Shown here: positions 28,161 through 36,345 of the stretch, piece by piece
Layout: each line of letters starts with the position of its first letter
Position numbering within the stretch: the stretch's first letter is position 1
Source: Cyclobacterium amurskyense
GTDB taxonomy: Bacteria > Bacteroidota > Bacteroidia > Cytophagales > Cyclobacteriaceae
Direction of reading: 5' to 3'
DNA: 64,000 nucleotides
NCBI RefSeq assembly: GCF_001050135.1
Contig: NZ_CP012040.1
Span: 3,489,001-3,553,000, forward strand
Position numbers and translations under genes: made by a program
The notes under the pieces: generated by a model
Databases searched by the model: none
What the model was told of the DNA's origin: nothing
The model's input: only the letters and a program-made list of their open reading frames with translations

Positions 28161-28712
28161 ATGACTATTAAAATTCATCAAATACTATTACTGACAATTT
28201 TTCTTTTGGTTGGTCAGTTAGAATCCACTTTTGCACAAAATTCAGGTAACGATCCCGAAGCAAAATTAAAGGAAATGGGAATAACCCTAAAAGTTCCTGG
28301 CGAGCCTACAGCTAATTTTGTATTGGCCGTTCAGGTTGGTAACCTGGTATTCCTTTCAGGCCATGGCCCTATGCAAGAAAATGGTGAATACATGAAAGGT
28401 AAAGTTGGTTCAGAGCTTACTGTTGAACAAGGAGCAGAAGCTGCAAGATTGACAGGGATTTCACTATTGAGCTCACTTAAACATACCATAGGATCACTTA
28501 ATAGAGTAAAAAGAATCGTAAAAGTGCTTGGAATGGTCAATTGTGTACCTACTTTTGAGCAGCAGCCAATAGTTATGCATGGATTCTCTGATTTTATGGT
28601 TGAAGTATTCGGTGAGAGTGGTAAACATGCGCGTTCTGCTGTAGGTATGGGGTCTTTACCTTTTGGCATCCCTGTAGAAATTGAAATGATAGTAGAGCTG
28701 AAAGAAGAATAA
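28161..28712 (+). CDS. Exported RidA/YjgF-family protein
   Basis: The 183-residue protein has an N-terminal signal peptide (hydrophobic LLLTIFLLVGQL, cleavage after TFAQ) and then a full RidA-like domain: ANFVLAVQVGNLVFLSGHGPM, the central KRIVKVLGMVNCVPTF and the conserved HARSAVGMGSLPFGIPVEIE. The arginine in ARSAV corresponds to the residue that binds the carboxylate of enamine/imine substrates in RidA deaminases. The glycine-rich SGHGP block fits the YjgF_like_1 branch (Atu1372 type) whose activity is less certain. A secreted RidA-type protein is unusual because the classical members are cytosolic. It precedes a transporter and gamma-glutamyltransferase gene, so a role in processing amino-acid-derived compounds is likely. 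Confidence 0.85.
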   Translation: MTIKIHQILLLTIFLLVGQLESTFAQNSGNDPEAKLKEMGITLKVPGEPTANFVLAVQVGNLVFLSGHGPMQENGEYMKGKVGSELTVEQGAEAARLTGISLLSSLKHTIGSLNRVKRIVKVLGMVNCVPTFEQQPIVMHGFSDFMVEVFGESGKHARSAVGMGSLPFGIPVEIEMIVELKEE

Positions 28713-28759
28713 AACAAAAATATTAAATAAATCACCTAACATTTATAATACCATCTGCT

Positions 28760-29914
28760 TTGAAAATACATGGGATTTATAAAATAATAATAGCATGCGC
28801 CATTTTGCTTTTTATTGCAGTGTTGGTGTTGCTGTTTACTCAGAATACAAGCTACTTAGGTCCGATTCTGATGGCGTTTTTTTTAATGACAGCTATTGGG
28901 GTTAGGGCATTTCAAGCAACCAAAGGACTTTCCTTTACTTTAATAATACTGACGGTAGTTGCTACAGCATTAAATTTCCCGAATAATTTTCTAGAATTCA
29001 GAGGGTATGAATTGGCAGGTTTAATAACGCCATTGATTCAAGTGATCATGTTTGGGATGGGAACCTCCATGGGGATAAAGGATTTTATTGCCCTAGGGAA
29101 ATCCCCGAAATCGGTAATTGTAGGTGTGGCAGCACAGTTTTTATTAATGCCTTTGATCGCTTTCTCCTTAGCTTCAGCAAGTGGTTTTTCCCCTGAAATT
29201 TCTGCCGGCCTTATTTTATTGGGATGTGCACCTGTATCCGTGGCTTCCCCAGTTTTTGCTTATTTGGCCAAGGCAAATGTAGCCCTTTGCATCACCATAG
29301 TATCTGTAACCACCCTTTTGGCTCCCTTGTTTATCCCTGTATTAATGAAATTTTATGCAGGCGGATTTATTCCTATTGATGTTTTGGGTATGATGTGGAG
29401 TATCGTTAAAATGGTGCTTTTCCCAATTGGTGCAGGCTTGATTTTCAATAAGTTTCTGCATGGTAAGGCCAAATGGTTGGATGCTTCCATGCCAATCGTA
29501 TCTATGGTGGGCATCGCTTTCATTGTGGCCATAATTATGGCAGCAGGAAGAGAAAGCCTTTTGAATATGGGCTTGATGTTGGTGCTGATGGTCCTGTTAC
29601 TTAACCTCCTAGGTTACTTATCGGCCTATTGGATGGCTCGGCTTTTCAAATTGGAAGAACAGCATTGCAGAACAATTTCAATAACAACTGGTATGCAAAA
29701 TGCGGGACTTGTATCTGGTATAGCCAAAGAGATGGGAAAAATAGCCACAGTAGGGCTAGCTTCTGCTGTTTGTGGGCCTTTGATGGGTTTCACTTCATCT
29801 GTTTTAGCCTCTTATTGGAATGGTAAAAATCCGCCGGAATCCCTCGATGCCAATCTTTCGGAAGTTGTTAAAGAGGATGAAAAAGGCAATATAGGGCTTT
29901 CAGGGGAGTCTTGA
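28760..29914 (+). CDS. Bile acid:sodium symporter (BASS/SBF)-family transporter
   Basis: The 384-residue protein is strongly hydrophobic, with about ten predicted membrane segments. The conserved SBF features are visible: LITPLIQVIMFGMGTSMGIKDF, LILLGCAPVSVASPVFAYLAKANVALCITIVSVTTLLAPL (the crossover region with a proline between small residues) and ISITTGMQNAGLVSGIA. The start is a TTG at 28760 because no upstream ATG is in frame; the first 20 residues already form a membrane helix. Relatives take up organic acids, pantoate or bile acids with sodium. In this operon it probably imports the product of the exported hydrolases across the inner membrane. It follows the RidA gene by 47 bp and the GGT gene follows after 93 bp. 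Confidence 0.88.
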   Translation: MKIHGIYKIIIACAILLFIAVLVLLFTQNTSYLGPILMAFFLMTAIGVRAFQATKGLSFTLIILTVVATALNFPNNFLEFRGYELAGLITPLIQVIMFGMGTSMGIKDFIALGKSPKSVIVGVAAQFLLMPLIAFSLASASGFSPEISAGLILLGCAPVSVASPVFAYLAKANVALCITIVSVTTLLAPLFIPVLMKFYAGGFIPIDVLGMMWSIVKMVLFPIGAGLIFNKFLHGKAKWLDASMPIVSMVGIAFIVAIIMAAGRESLLNMGLMLVLMVLLLNLLGYLSAYWMARLFKLEEQHCRTISITTGMQNAGLVSGIAKEMGKIATVGLASAVCGPLMGFTSSVLASYWNGKNPPESLDANLSEVVKEDEKGNIGLSGES

Positions 29915-30007
29915 TTGGCCTAATATATAAAACAAAACTTTGGTCTTAAGCTTTTATTAAATAGATACTTAATTGTCCAAAGAGATTAAAATTAAAATTA
30001 AGAAAGT

Positions 30008-31807
30008 ATGAAAACCAACTACAAAAAACGACTTGCTTTTAAAAACGCATTGTTTGCTGTGATTTTGATAATGACCATTCTAAGCTTTAACTCTTTTGCG
30101 CAGGTAGCGAAAGAAAACCTTCGTCCCGCAGCAATGGGTAAAAAAGGAATGGTGGCTTCAGCGAATCCTTTGGCAAGTCTTGCAGGCCAGAAAGTTTTGG
30201 CTAATGGTGGAAATGCCATTGATGCCATAGTTGCAGCGGCAGTCTCATTGAATGCCGTAGAACCTTATATGTCCGGTACTGCTGGTGTAGGGTACATGCT
30301 CTTTTACTCGGCCAAAGAGGACAGGGTGAGATCACTTGTGTTTGGTGGTTGGGTTCCCAAATCTTTTAAAACCCAATCTTTAAAGGGTGAAGCAAAAGCT
30401 GCTGATGGTGCAGGTCATGGTGCCATTGAAACAGTGGGACCTAGAATTGTAGCCATTCCCGGAAATCTTGCCGGATGGAATAGAGCTTTGGAAGATTATG
30501 GAACCATGACCTTAAAAGAGGTATTTGAACCAACCATTGATTATTTAGAAAATGGTGTTCCAATTACCGAGTTTGATCAAGCCATGTGGAGAGGTACTGT
30601 CGAAAGAGTAAAACCTCACAAGGAATCAGTAGCCATACTTTTTAAGGATGGAGAAAATCCTTATGAAATTGGTGATATTTTTACCAATAAACCTTTGGCA
30701 AAAACCATGAGACGAATAGCTGATGAAGGTATTGAAGTTTTTTATCAGGGAGATATAGCGGAACAAATTGCCGCAGCATTTAAAAAAGACGGAGGTTTTA
30801 TTACGGTAGAAGATTTGGCAATGGTGCCAGGTCGCGTACAATGGACAGATCCTATCTCAATTGATTATCGGGGATACAAAGTGTACAATAACCCTCCTCC
30901 GGGAATGGGAATTCAGCAGTTGCAAACCTTGAAAATCATGGAAGGCTTTGACTTGAAAGCCATGGGGCACAATAGCACCGAATACCTTGCCCATTTAATG
31001 GAAGCCATTTACTTGAGTAGAATAGATACTGACAAGTATGTAGGTGATCCTGATTATGTTGATGTACCTGTTGACAGGTTGCTTTCTGATAGTTATCTTG
31101 ATGAACAACGCAAGAAAGTGGTTGAAAGGGTGAAGAACCGTAAAATAGCAGAAAAAAGTGATTTCACTGAATCTGAACTTGAGTTGTTGGGGAATTTGAA
31201 AGACAAGATGGATCCAAAGTACCAGTACGCTACCACTAGTCTTTCTGCAATGGATCAATGGGGCAATGCGGTGGTAATCATCCAAACTCACGGTGGAGGC
31301 TTTGGCTCTGGCTATGTAGCAGGAAAAACCGGATTGATTTTCAATAGTGCCATAGATTGGATGGAAAAAACACCAGGATTGGCCAATAGTGTAGAGCCAT
31401 GGAAGGCCGTAGGTTGGTGTGTAGGAGGTATGATGCAATTCCATAAGGATGGCAAACCTGAATTGGTGGTAGGTTCTCCAGGTAGTTTTGGGATTTTGCA
31501 GTCTGTACCGCAGGTAGCCATGAATTATGTTGATTTTGGTATGAACATACAGGATGCCATTAGTGCGCCTAGGTTTCGATGGAAAGACGAATTGGGATCT
31601 GTTCCAGCTAAAGAAATTATAATTGAAACCAGAGTAGATAATGAGGTCCTCAAAAGTTTAAGACAAATGGGCTACCTTTTGGATACCAGTTTAGGAGATT
31701 GGTCCATGACGGTGGGCGGTGCGCAAGGCGTTTCCATAGACAGAAAAACCGGATGGATTATGGGAGGTGCTGACCCAAGAAGAAATGGTTATGCAGTAGG
31801 CTGGTAA
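30008..31807 (+). CDS. Gamma-glutamyltransferase-family protein, divergent
   Basis: The 599-residue exported protein (signal peptide to about 32, SFAQ) follows the plan of Ntn-hydrolase gamma-glutamyltransferases: KGMVASANPLASLAGQKVL, GGNAIDAIVAAAVSLNAVEP at the N-terminus, and the autoprocessing region YATTSLSAMDQWGNAVVII near residue 405, where the catalytic Thr begins the small subunit. Two regions differ from GGT of E. coli: Thr is followed by Ser-Leu instead of His-Tyr, and the usual LSSMSP block that supplies the oxyanion serines reads VGGMMQF. The later GSPG is kept. It may cleave gamma-glutamyl compounds or another N-acyl amide in the periplasm. Operon neighbours are a BASS transporter and a Tat protein. 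Confidence 0.82.
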   Translation: MKTNYKKRLAFKNALFAVILIMTILSFNSFAQVAKENLRPAAMGKKGMVASANPLASLAGQKVLANGGNAIDAIVAAAVSLNAVEPYMSGTAGVGYMLFYSAKEDRVRSLVFGGWVPKSFKTQSLKGEAKAADGAGHGAIETVGPRIVAIPGNLAGWNRALEDYGTMTLKEVFEPTIDYLENGVPITEFDQAMWRGTVERVKPHKESVAILFKDGENPYEIGDIFTNKPLAKTMRRIADEGIEVFYQGDIAEQIAAAFKKDGGFITVEDLAMVPGRVQWTDPISIDYRGYKVYNNPPPGMGIQQLQTLKIMEGFDLKAMGHNSTEYLAHLMEAIYLSRIDTDKYVGDPDYVDVPVDRLLSDSYLDEQRKKVVERVKNRKIAEKSDFTESELELLGNLKDKMDPKYQYATTSLSAMDQWGNAVVIIQTHGGGFGSGYVAGKTGLIFNSAIDWMEKTPGLANSVEPWKAVGWCVGGMMQFHKDGKPELVVGSPGSFGILQSVPQVAMNYVDFGMNIQDAISAPRFRWKDELGSVPAKEIIIETRVDNEVLKSLRQMGYLLDTSLGDWSMTVGGAQGVSIDRKTGWIMGGADPRRNGYAVGW

Positions 31808-31916
31808 AAAACTGGCTATAATTGGTTAATCTCCAGGAGACAACACTTTTGGGTATTGATGCCAAATGCATAAACGATAAGTAACCTTAAAAAATTAACC
31901 GCTATTGGCTATAAAC

Positions 31917-33278
31917 ATGAACAACGAAAAAGAAAACCCACGAAGGAATTTTATAAAGAAATCAGCTTTGGCGGCCACTGCTATCAATTTATCAGGCTTG
32001 TTCTGGGAATCTGAAGCAAAAGCCATGGCTAAAGTCATTGAGTTAAACAGTGATAAGCCTGCTTCTGAGCAAAAAACAGTTGCCTTGATTGCTAATATCT
32101 ACAGAAACAGTGCCCATGCTGATGTAATTGCCACCAAGCTTTTTGTAGGGATACCTACGGATGATGGCATGGTAGCTCCTCAAGTAAAGATTGTATCGGT
32201 TTGGATTGACCAGATTGGAGACAATGATACAGGGGTACAGATTGCCGGTATGAATGGTGCAAAAATGTACGATACCATTGCAGGTGCATTGACCCTTGGG
32301 GGAGACAAGTTGGCTGTTGATGCCGTGATATATGTGGGAGAGCATGGTGATTATGACAAAAGTCGCTATGGTATAAAAATGTACCCGAGAATGAATTACC
32401 TGGAGCAGATTTTTAGGGTATTTGATGCCTCTAACAAATCAGTTCCTTTGTTCAATGACAAGCATTTGTCTTACAGTTGGTTGGATAGCAAATGGGTTTA
32501 TGACAGGTCTAAGGAATTGAATGTGCCAATGATGGCAGGATCTTCTTTGCCTTTTTGCTGGAGGGATAAACCACTGGAACATCCGCTAGGAGTGAAAATC
32601 TCTGAAGCAGTCGGGATTGGTTATGCTTCTCTGGATGCTTATGGTTTCCATGTAGCAGAGATTCTACAATGCATGGTGGAAAGAAGAGAAGGAGGGGAAA
32701 CTGGTGTTTCTAGTGTACTAGGGCTTAGCGGAGCCGATGTGTGGAAAGCCATGGATGATGGTCGCATCAATCTGGAATTGGTGGAAGCTGCTTGCAGTAA
32801 AATTCAAGGTAGAAAAGAAGGGAATATGCGGGATTTGGTAAAAGATCCAAATGCCATTCTTGTAGAATATACAGATGGCACCAAAGGAGCGATTGTAATG
32901 CTCACAGGATATGTTAATCAGGGTTGGGCTTATGCAGCCAACACTTCCCAAGGCCAGGTAGCTACTGAATTTGTGCTGGACCATAGCATGAGTTATTCTC
33001 ATTTCAGTTACCTGACACTCAATATCCAGAAGTTTATTGTCACAGGCAAGCCAACAGCCCCAGTGGAGCGGACCTTGCTTACCAGTGGTATTTCAGACAT
33101 GGGTATCCGGTCTCTTGTAGATGGAAAAAAAATAGAAACACCATTCTTGAATATTAAATATTCCGCAGCCGGTTTTGAGCCTATCAGACCAACAGCCCCA
33201 CGTCCTGAAGGACAGAGCGTAGGCCCATGGCCTCCTAAAGGCTATGAGTTTATTATTCCTGAAAGGTTTAAAAAATAA
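31917..33278 (+). CDS. Tat-exported protein of unrecognised family
   Basis: The frame opens with a TTG at 31905, but the ATG at 31917 gives a regular Tat signal (NPRRNFIKKSAL, hydrophobic run, EAKA) and 453 residues. I do not recognise a named domain. The mature protein begins KTVALIANIYRNSAHADVIA, then GDKLAVDAVIYVGEHGDYDKSRYG, a segment VPLFNDKHLSYSW, MMAGSSLPFCWRDKPLEHP and, near the C-terminus, GISDMGIRSLVDGKKIETPFL. The alternation of strands and helices resembles a Rossmann-like or Gfo/Idh-related fold, but the GxGxxG dinucleotide motif is missing. It closes the presumed peptide/amide locus 109 bp after the gamma-glutamyltransferase gene and is followed by a very strong terminator. An enzyme acting on the same imported compound is plausible. 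Confidence 0.7.
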   Translation: MNNEKENPRRNFIKKSALAATAINLSGLFWESEAKAMAKVIELNSDKPASEQKTVALIANIYRNSAHADVIATKLFVGIPTDDGMVAPQVKIVSVWIDQIGDNDTGVQIAGMNGAKMYDTIAGALTLGGDKLAVDAVIYVGEHGDYDKSRYGIKMYPRMNYLEQIFRVFDASNKSVPLFNDKHLSYSWLDSKWVYDRSKELNVPMMAGSSLPFCWRDKPLEHPLGVKISEAVGIGYASLDAYGFHVAEILQCMVERREGGETGVSSVLGLSGADVWKAMDDGRINLELVEAACSKIQGRKEGNMRDLVKDPNAILVEYTDGTKGAIVMLTGYVNQGWAYAANTSQGQVATEFVLDHSMSYSHFSYLTLNIQKFIVTGKPTAPVERTLLTSGISDMGIRSLVDGKKIETPFLNIKYSAAGFEPIRPTAPRPEGQSVGPWPPKGYEFIIPERFKK

Positions 33279-33314
33279 AAATGGAGGGCCCGAAAGGCTT
33301 TTCCAAAAGAATGC

Positions 33315-33364
33315 AAGCGTCATCTACGAAGGGTTTTATTCCCTTGTAGATGACGCTTTTTAAT
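33315..33364 (+). terminator. Strong intrinsic terminator closing the second SusCD locus
   Basis: A perfect 13-bp stem, AAGCGTCATCTAC (33315) and GTAGATGACGCTT (33346), with an inner GGG/CCC pairing is followed by TTTTTAATTTT. It ends the transcript containing the Tat protein gene. Confidence 0.9.
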
Positions 33365-33540
33365 TTTATTCGTTCAGTAATTGATTGCTAGAATTAATCT
33401 GAACACCTGCTGATCCGAATAAATCAAAATCCCCCATTAAAGGCGGAATTGCTAATTTGGGAATTTAATACTGATTCGGTAAGATTGAAATAAGCCAACC
33501 AAATGCAAAATCAGGTTCGAACTCGTTAATCCTGCAATTA

Positions 33541-33671
33541 CGAACTCCCCCTTTCTCTTAAAGGGGGGCCAAGGGGGATTTTTGACGCAAACATTCTAAA
33601 ACATCAACTTGAGATAGGAGGACTTTCCCGTAATAATCCCCCTTCTCCCCCTTTTTAAGGGGGATTTTGTA
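33541..33671. repeat. CCCCCTTT-type dispersed repeat, full copy; the gap 33365-33839 has no gene
   Basis: The segment contains opposed CCCCCTTT and AAAGGGGG blocks (33546-33580) and again AATCCCCCTT / AAGGGGGATTT at 33639-33667, around a core ACTTGAGATAGG at 33609-33620. A partial copy at 35633-35716 shares the CCCCCTGCATCCCCTTTA block and the GTTGAGATAGG core. This is a Bacteroidota-style interspersed palindromic element. Nothing coding is seen in the gap. Confidence 0.55.
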
Positions 33672-33839
33672 ACGTTTGGATTTAAAAGATGCGGTCTACC
33701 TACTAATTGTCTCAGCCTTTCGGAAATCAATAAAATGGACTACTCAAAATGACATAATCAGGGTTAATTTGAGAAAACATTTTTAATTATTAAGCCAAAG
33801 CCCTAATTTTCCTGCTTATAACAATAAATCATATACTTA

Positions 33840-35537
33840 ATGGAAAAATATACGTCTATAATAGCAGGCTTGCTTTTGTTTCTCGGCCTTACAGGCTGTG
33901 GTCAAAACTCTGATGAGCAAGAGACTTCTGATCGGCCAAACATAGTGTTTATCATGTCAGATGATCATGCCTATCAGGCCATTTCTGCTTATGACAATAC
34001 GCTGATCGAAACGCCTAATATCGATAGAATTGCGAAAATGGGTATGCTTTTCACCAATGCTACGGTGACAAACTCCATTTGTGCACCTTCCAGAGCCACG
34101 ATTTTAACAGGAAAGCACAGCCATATCAATGGAAAGGTAGACAACCATTTTCCTTTTGATACCACCAATGTGACTTTTCCGCAGATTTTTCAGGAGGCAG
34201 GTTACCAGACAGCCATGTTTGGCAAGTTGCATTTTGGAAATAGCCCAAAAGGTTTTGATCAGTTCAAAATCCTACCCGGGCAGGGAAAATATTACAATCC
34301 GAATTTTATCACTAGAAATGAAGGTAATATTCGAGTTGAAGGCTATGTTACAGATATCATTACTGACATGACTTTAAACTGGTTGGAGAATGAACGGAAA
34401 AAAGATGATCCTTTCCTACTTTTCTACCTGCACAAAGCGCCTCACAGAGAATGGCTTCCTGCAGGCAGACATGTAGAAGAGTTTACCAAAAGGTCTTTCC
34501 CGGAGCCTCCAACCTTGTTTGATGATTATTCAGGTAGAGGTCGTGCGGCCCATGAGGCTGAAATGAATTTACTAACGGACATGCACTGGGCAGGAGATTC
34601 CAAAATTCCGCCAGCAGTGATGGATGAATTGGGCATAGCACCCAATTCCAGCTGGGACAAGGCGGCCTTTGATGGAGAAGTAGGACGCATGAATCCGGAG
34701 CAGCGCGCTGTTTGGGATGCTTCTTACAATCCGATGATCGAAGATTTTAAAAAGGCCTATCCGAACATGACGGATACCGACAAGATGAAGTGGAGGTACC
34801 AGCGTTACATGCAGGATTATTTGGGTACCATCAAAGCTGTGGATGAAAATGTAGGCCGTGTATTGGATTATTTGGAAGCCAATGGCTTGATGGAAAACAC
34901 CATTATCGTTTATACTTCTGATCAGGGTTTTTACCTTGGAGAGCATGGCTGGTTTGATAAACGCTTTGTATATGACGAATCTTTTAAAACACCATTGTTG
35001 GTAGCTTGGCCCGGAAAAGTAGCTCCAGGTTCTACAACCAATGAAATGGTTCAAAATCTGGATTTCGCCCAGACCTTTCTGGCTGCAGCAGGGATAGAAG
35101 CTCCCAAAGATATGCAGGGTGAAAGTCTCTTACCATTATTGACAGGAGAAGGTGAATGGATACGAGATGCAGTGTATTATCACTATTACGAATACCCTTC
35201 TGTTCATATGGTGAAGCGTCACTATGCCATTGTCACCAAAGAATACAAACTGGTACATTACTATTTTGATGCAGATGAATGGGAGTTGATCGATAGAATC
35301 AATGATCCAATGGAACTGAAAAATGTCTATGATGATCCTGCCTATGTAGAAATTCAAGCAGAACTGCATGAAAAATTGGAGGGCTTGAGAGAAAAATATG
35401 GTGACAACTCAGAGATCTCTCAAAAATACCTAGAGGAGTATTTGGATTTCCTTCAGAAAAACGATTCCTATGCAGGAGGAAAAAACACCGAATTATTGGA
35501 TAAAATATTTGACGGTAGAGAGCTTTCAAATGAATAA
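33840..35537 (+). CDS. Sulfatase, lipoprotein, formylglycine type
   Basis: The 565-residue protein has a lipoprotein signal (lipobox LTGC, Cys20) and the alkaline-phosphatase-superfamily sulfatase domain. The metal-binding motif PNIVFIMSDDH (D41, D42) and the formylglycine site C81-A-P-S-R fit the C-x-P-x-R consensus for FGE or anSME activation. The block GYQTAMFGKLHFG and the late YTSDQGFYLGEHGW metal region are also present. It probably removes sulfate esters from algal or animal glycans at the cell surface or periplasm. No SusCD pair is adjacent; a terminator follows and the next gene is a small PH-domain protein, so it seems to be transcribed alone. The sulfatase subfamily could not be decided from sequence by eye. 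Confidence 0.93.
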   Translation: MEKYTSIIAGLLLFLGLTGCGQNSDEQETSDRPNIVFIMSDDHAYQAISAYDNTLIETPNIDRIAKMGMLFTNATVTNSICAPSRATILTGKHSHINGKVDNHFPFDTTNVTFPQIFQEAGYQTAMFGKLHFGNSPKGFDQFKILPGQGKYYNPNFITRNEGNIRVEGYVTDIITDMTLNWLENERKKDDPFLLFYLHKAPHREWLPAGRHVEEFTKRSFPEPPTLFDDYSGRGRAAHEAEMNLLTDMHWAGDSKIPPAVMDELGIAPNSSWDKAAFDGEVGRMNPEQRAVWDASYNPMIEDFKKAYPNMTDTDKMKWRYQRYMQDYLGTIKAVDENVGRVLDYLEANGLMENTIIVYTSDQGFYLGEHGWFDKRFVYDESFKTPLLVAWPGKVAPGSTTNEMVQNLDFAQTFLAAAGIEAPKDMQGESLLPLLTGEGEWIRDAVYYHYYEYPSVHMVKRHYAIVTKEYKLVHYYFDADEWELIDRINDPMELKNVYDDPAYVEIQAELHEKLEGLREKYGDNSEISQKYLEEYLDFLQKNDSYAGGKNTELLDKIFDGRELSNE

Positions 35538-35577
35538 ATACTAGGAACCAACTGGTTTCCATTTACAATGCTTTTAT

Positions 35578-35606
35578 CCCTCCGCCACCGCGGAGGGGTT
35601 TTTTAT
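35578..35606 (+). terminator. Intrinsic terminator after the first sulfatase
   Basis: A perfect 8-bp GC-rich stem, CCCTCCGC (35578) and GCGGAGGG (35590), with a 4-nt loop is followed by six T residues after one more G. It is a textbook rho-independent terminator. Confidence 0.9.
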
Positions 35607-35632
35607 TTGAAGACGTTGTCCCATCCCGTTAA

Positions 35633-35716
35633 AATCCCCCTGCATCCCCTTTAAATAATGAGGACAAAGGAAGATTTTTTCAGAATCCTTGTAAAAATCA
35701 AGTTGAGATAGGGCCA
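35633..35716. repeat. Partial copy of the CCCCCTTT-type dispersed repeat
   Basis: AAAATCCCCCTGCATCCCCT followed by AAGTTGAGATAGGG near 35700 resembles the copy at 33541-33671, but the inverted AAAGGGGG arm is degraded. The rest of the 355-bp gap before the PH-domain gene holds no gene. Confidence 0.45.
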
Positions 35717-35892
35717 AGAAAATGGAGCAAATTTGTAGCAGACATTCAGAGAGGTAATTAGCTCAGCTAATACTCCAACTTTATAGCAAACCATTCTTAG
35801 ATATTTCTTTCGATAAAACCTTATTCTCCACAATATTTAGTAAATTTAATCCGCTAAATACAAGCAAACCAAACACTCAATTAACCAATTGT

Positions 35893-36273
35893 ATGGGATT
35901 ATTTAATTCATTATTAGGCAATGCCGGAGTAGTAGACAAAGAAACCCTACTGAAAGATTTCGGTAAAATTTTAATCGCCGAGGAACAAATTGAAACCGGC
36001 TTTAAACTGATTCGGGACACTTTTATATTTACCAGCAAAAGACTGATCCTGGTAGACAAACAAGGTATTACCGGAAGAAAATCAGAGTACCTTTCCTTGC
36101 CCTATAAGAGCATTTCAAGGTTTAGCATAGAGACAGCAGGCACCTTTGATTTGGATGCAGAGCTTAAGATCTGGATATCCAGCGACCACCAACCTGCCGT
36201 CAGTAAGAAATTCAATAAGTCCGTGGATGTATATGAAGTCCAAAAACTGTTGGCAAGCTTTGTATTGGGCTAA
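35893..36273 (+). CDS. Small PH-domain protein (bPH_1 type)
   Basis: The 126-residue protein matches the bacterial pleckstrin-homology domain bPH_1 along its full length: GKILIAEEQIETGFKLIRDT, the strand pair FIFTSKRLILVDKQGITGRK and the conserved YLSLPYKSISRFSIETAGTF, then AELKIWISS and a C-terminal helix (VYEVQKLLASFVL). No signal peptide or membrane helix is present, so it is cytoplasmic. The molecular function of the family is not established. It is a short stand-alone gene between two sulfatases. The 72-bp gap to the next sulfatase has no strong terminator, so co-transcription is possible, but a functional link is not obvious. Confidence 0.8.
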   Translation: MGLFNSLLGNAGVVDKETLLKDFGKILIAEEQIETGFKLIRDTFIFTSKRLILVDKQGITGRKSEYLSLPYKSISRFSIETAGTFDLDAELKIWISSDHQPAVSKKFNKSVDVYEVQKLLASFVLG

Positions 36274-36345
36274 TACAATGGCTATCATTATTCAATCCTT
36301 ATCTTTATTTATAGCTCCCTTTTCTAATTACCGACCCATAAACCC

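Noticed and set aside
35651..35833. 60-codon minus-strand frame between sulfatase and PH-domain gene
   Set aside because: It covers a degraded dispersed repeat, has no recognisable features, and lies opposite to its neighbours.
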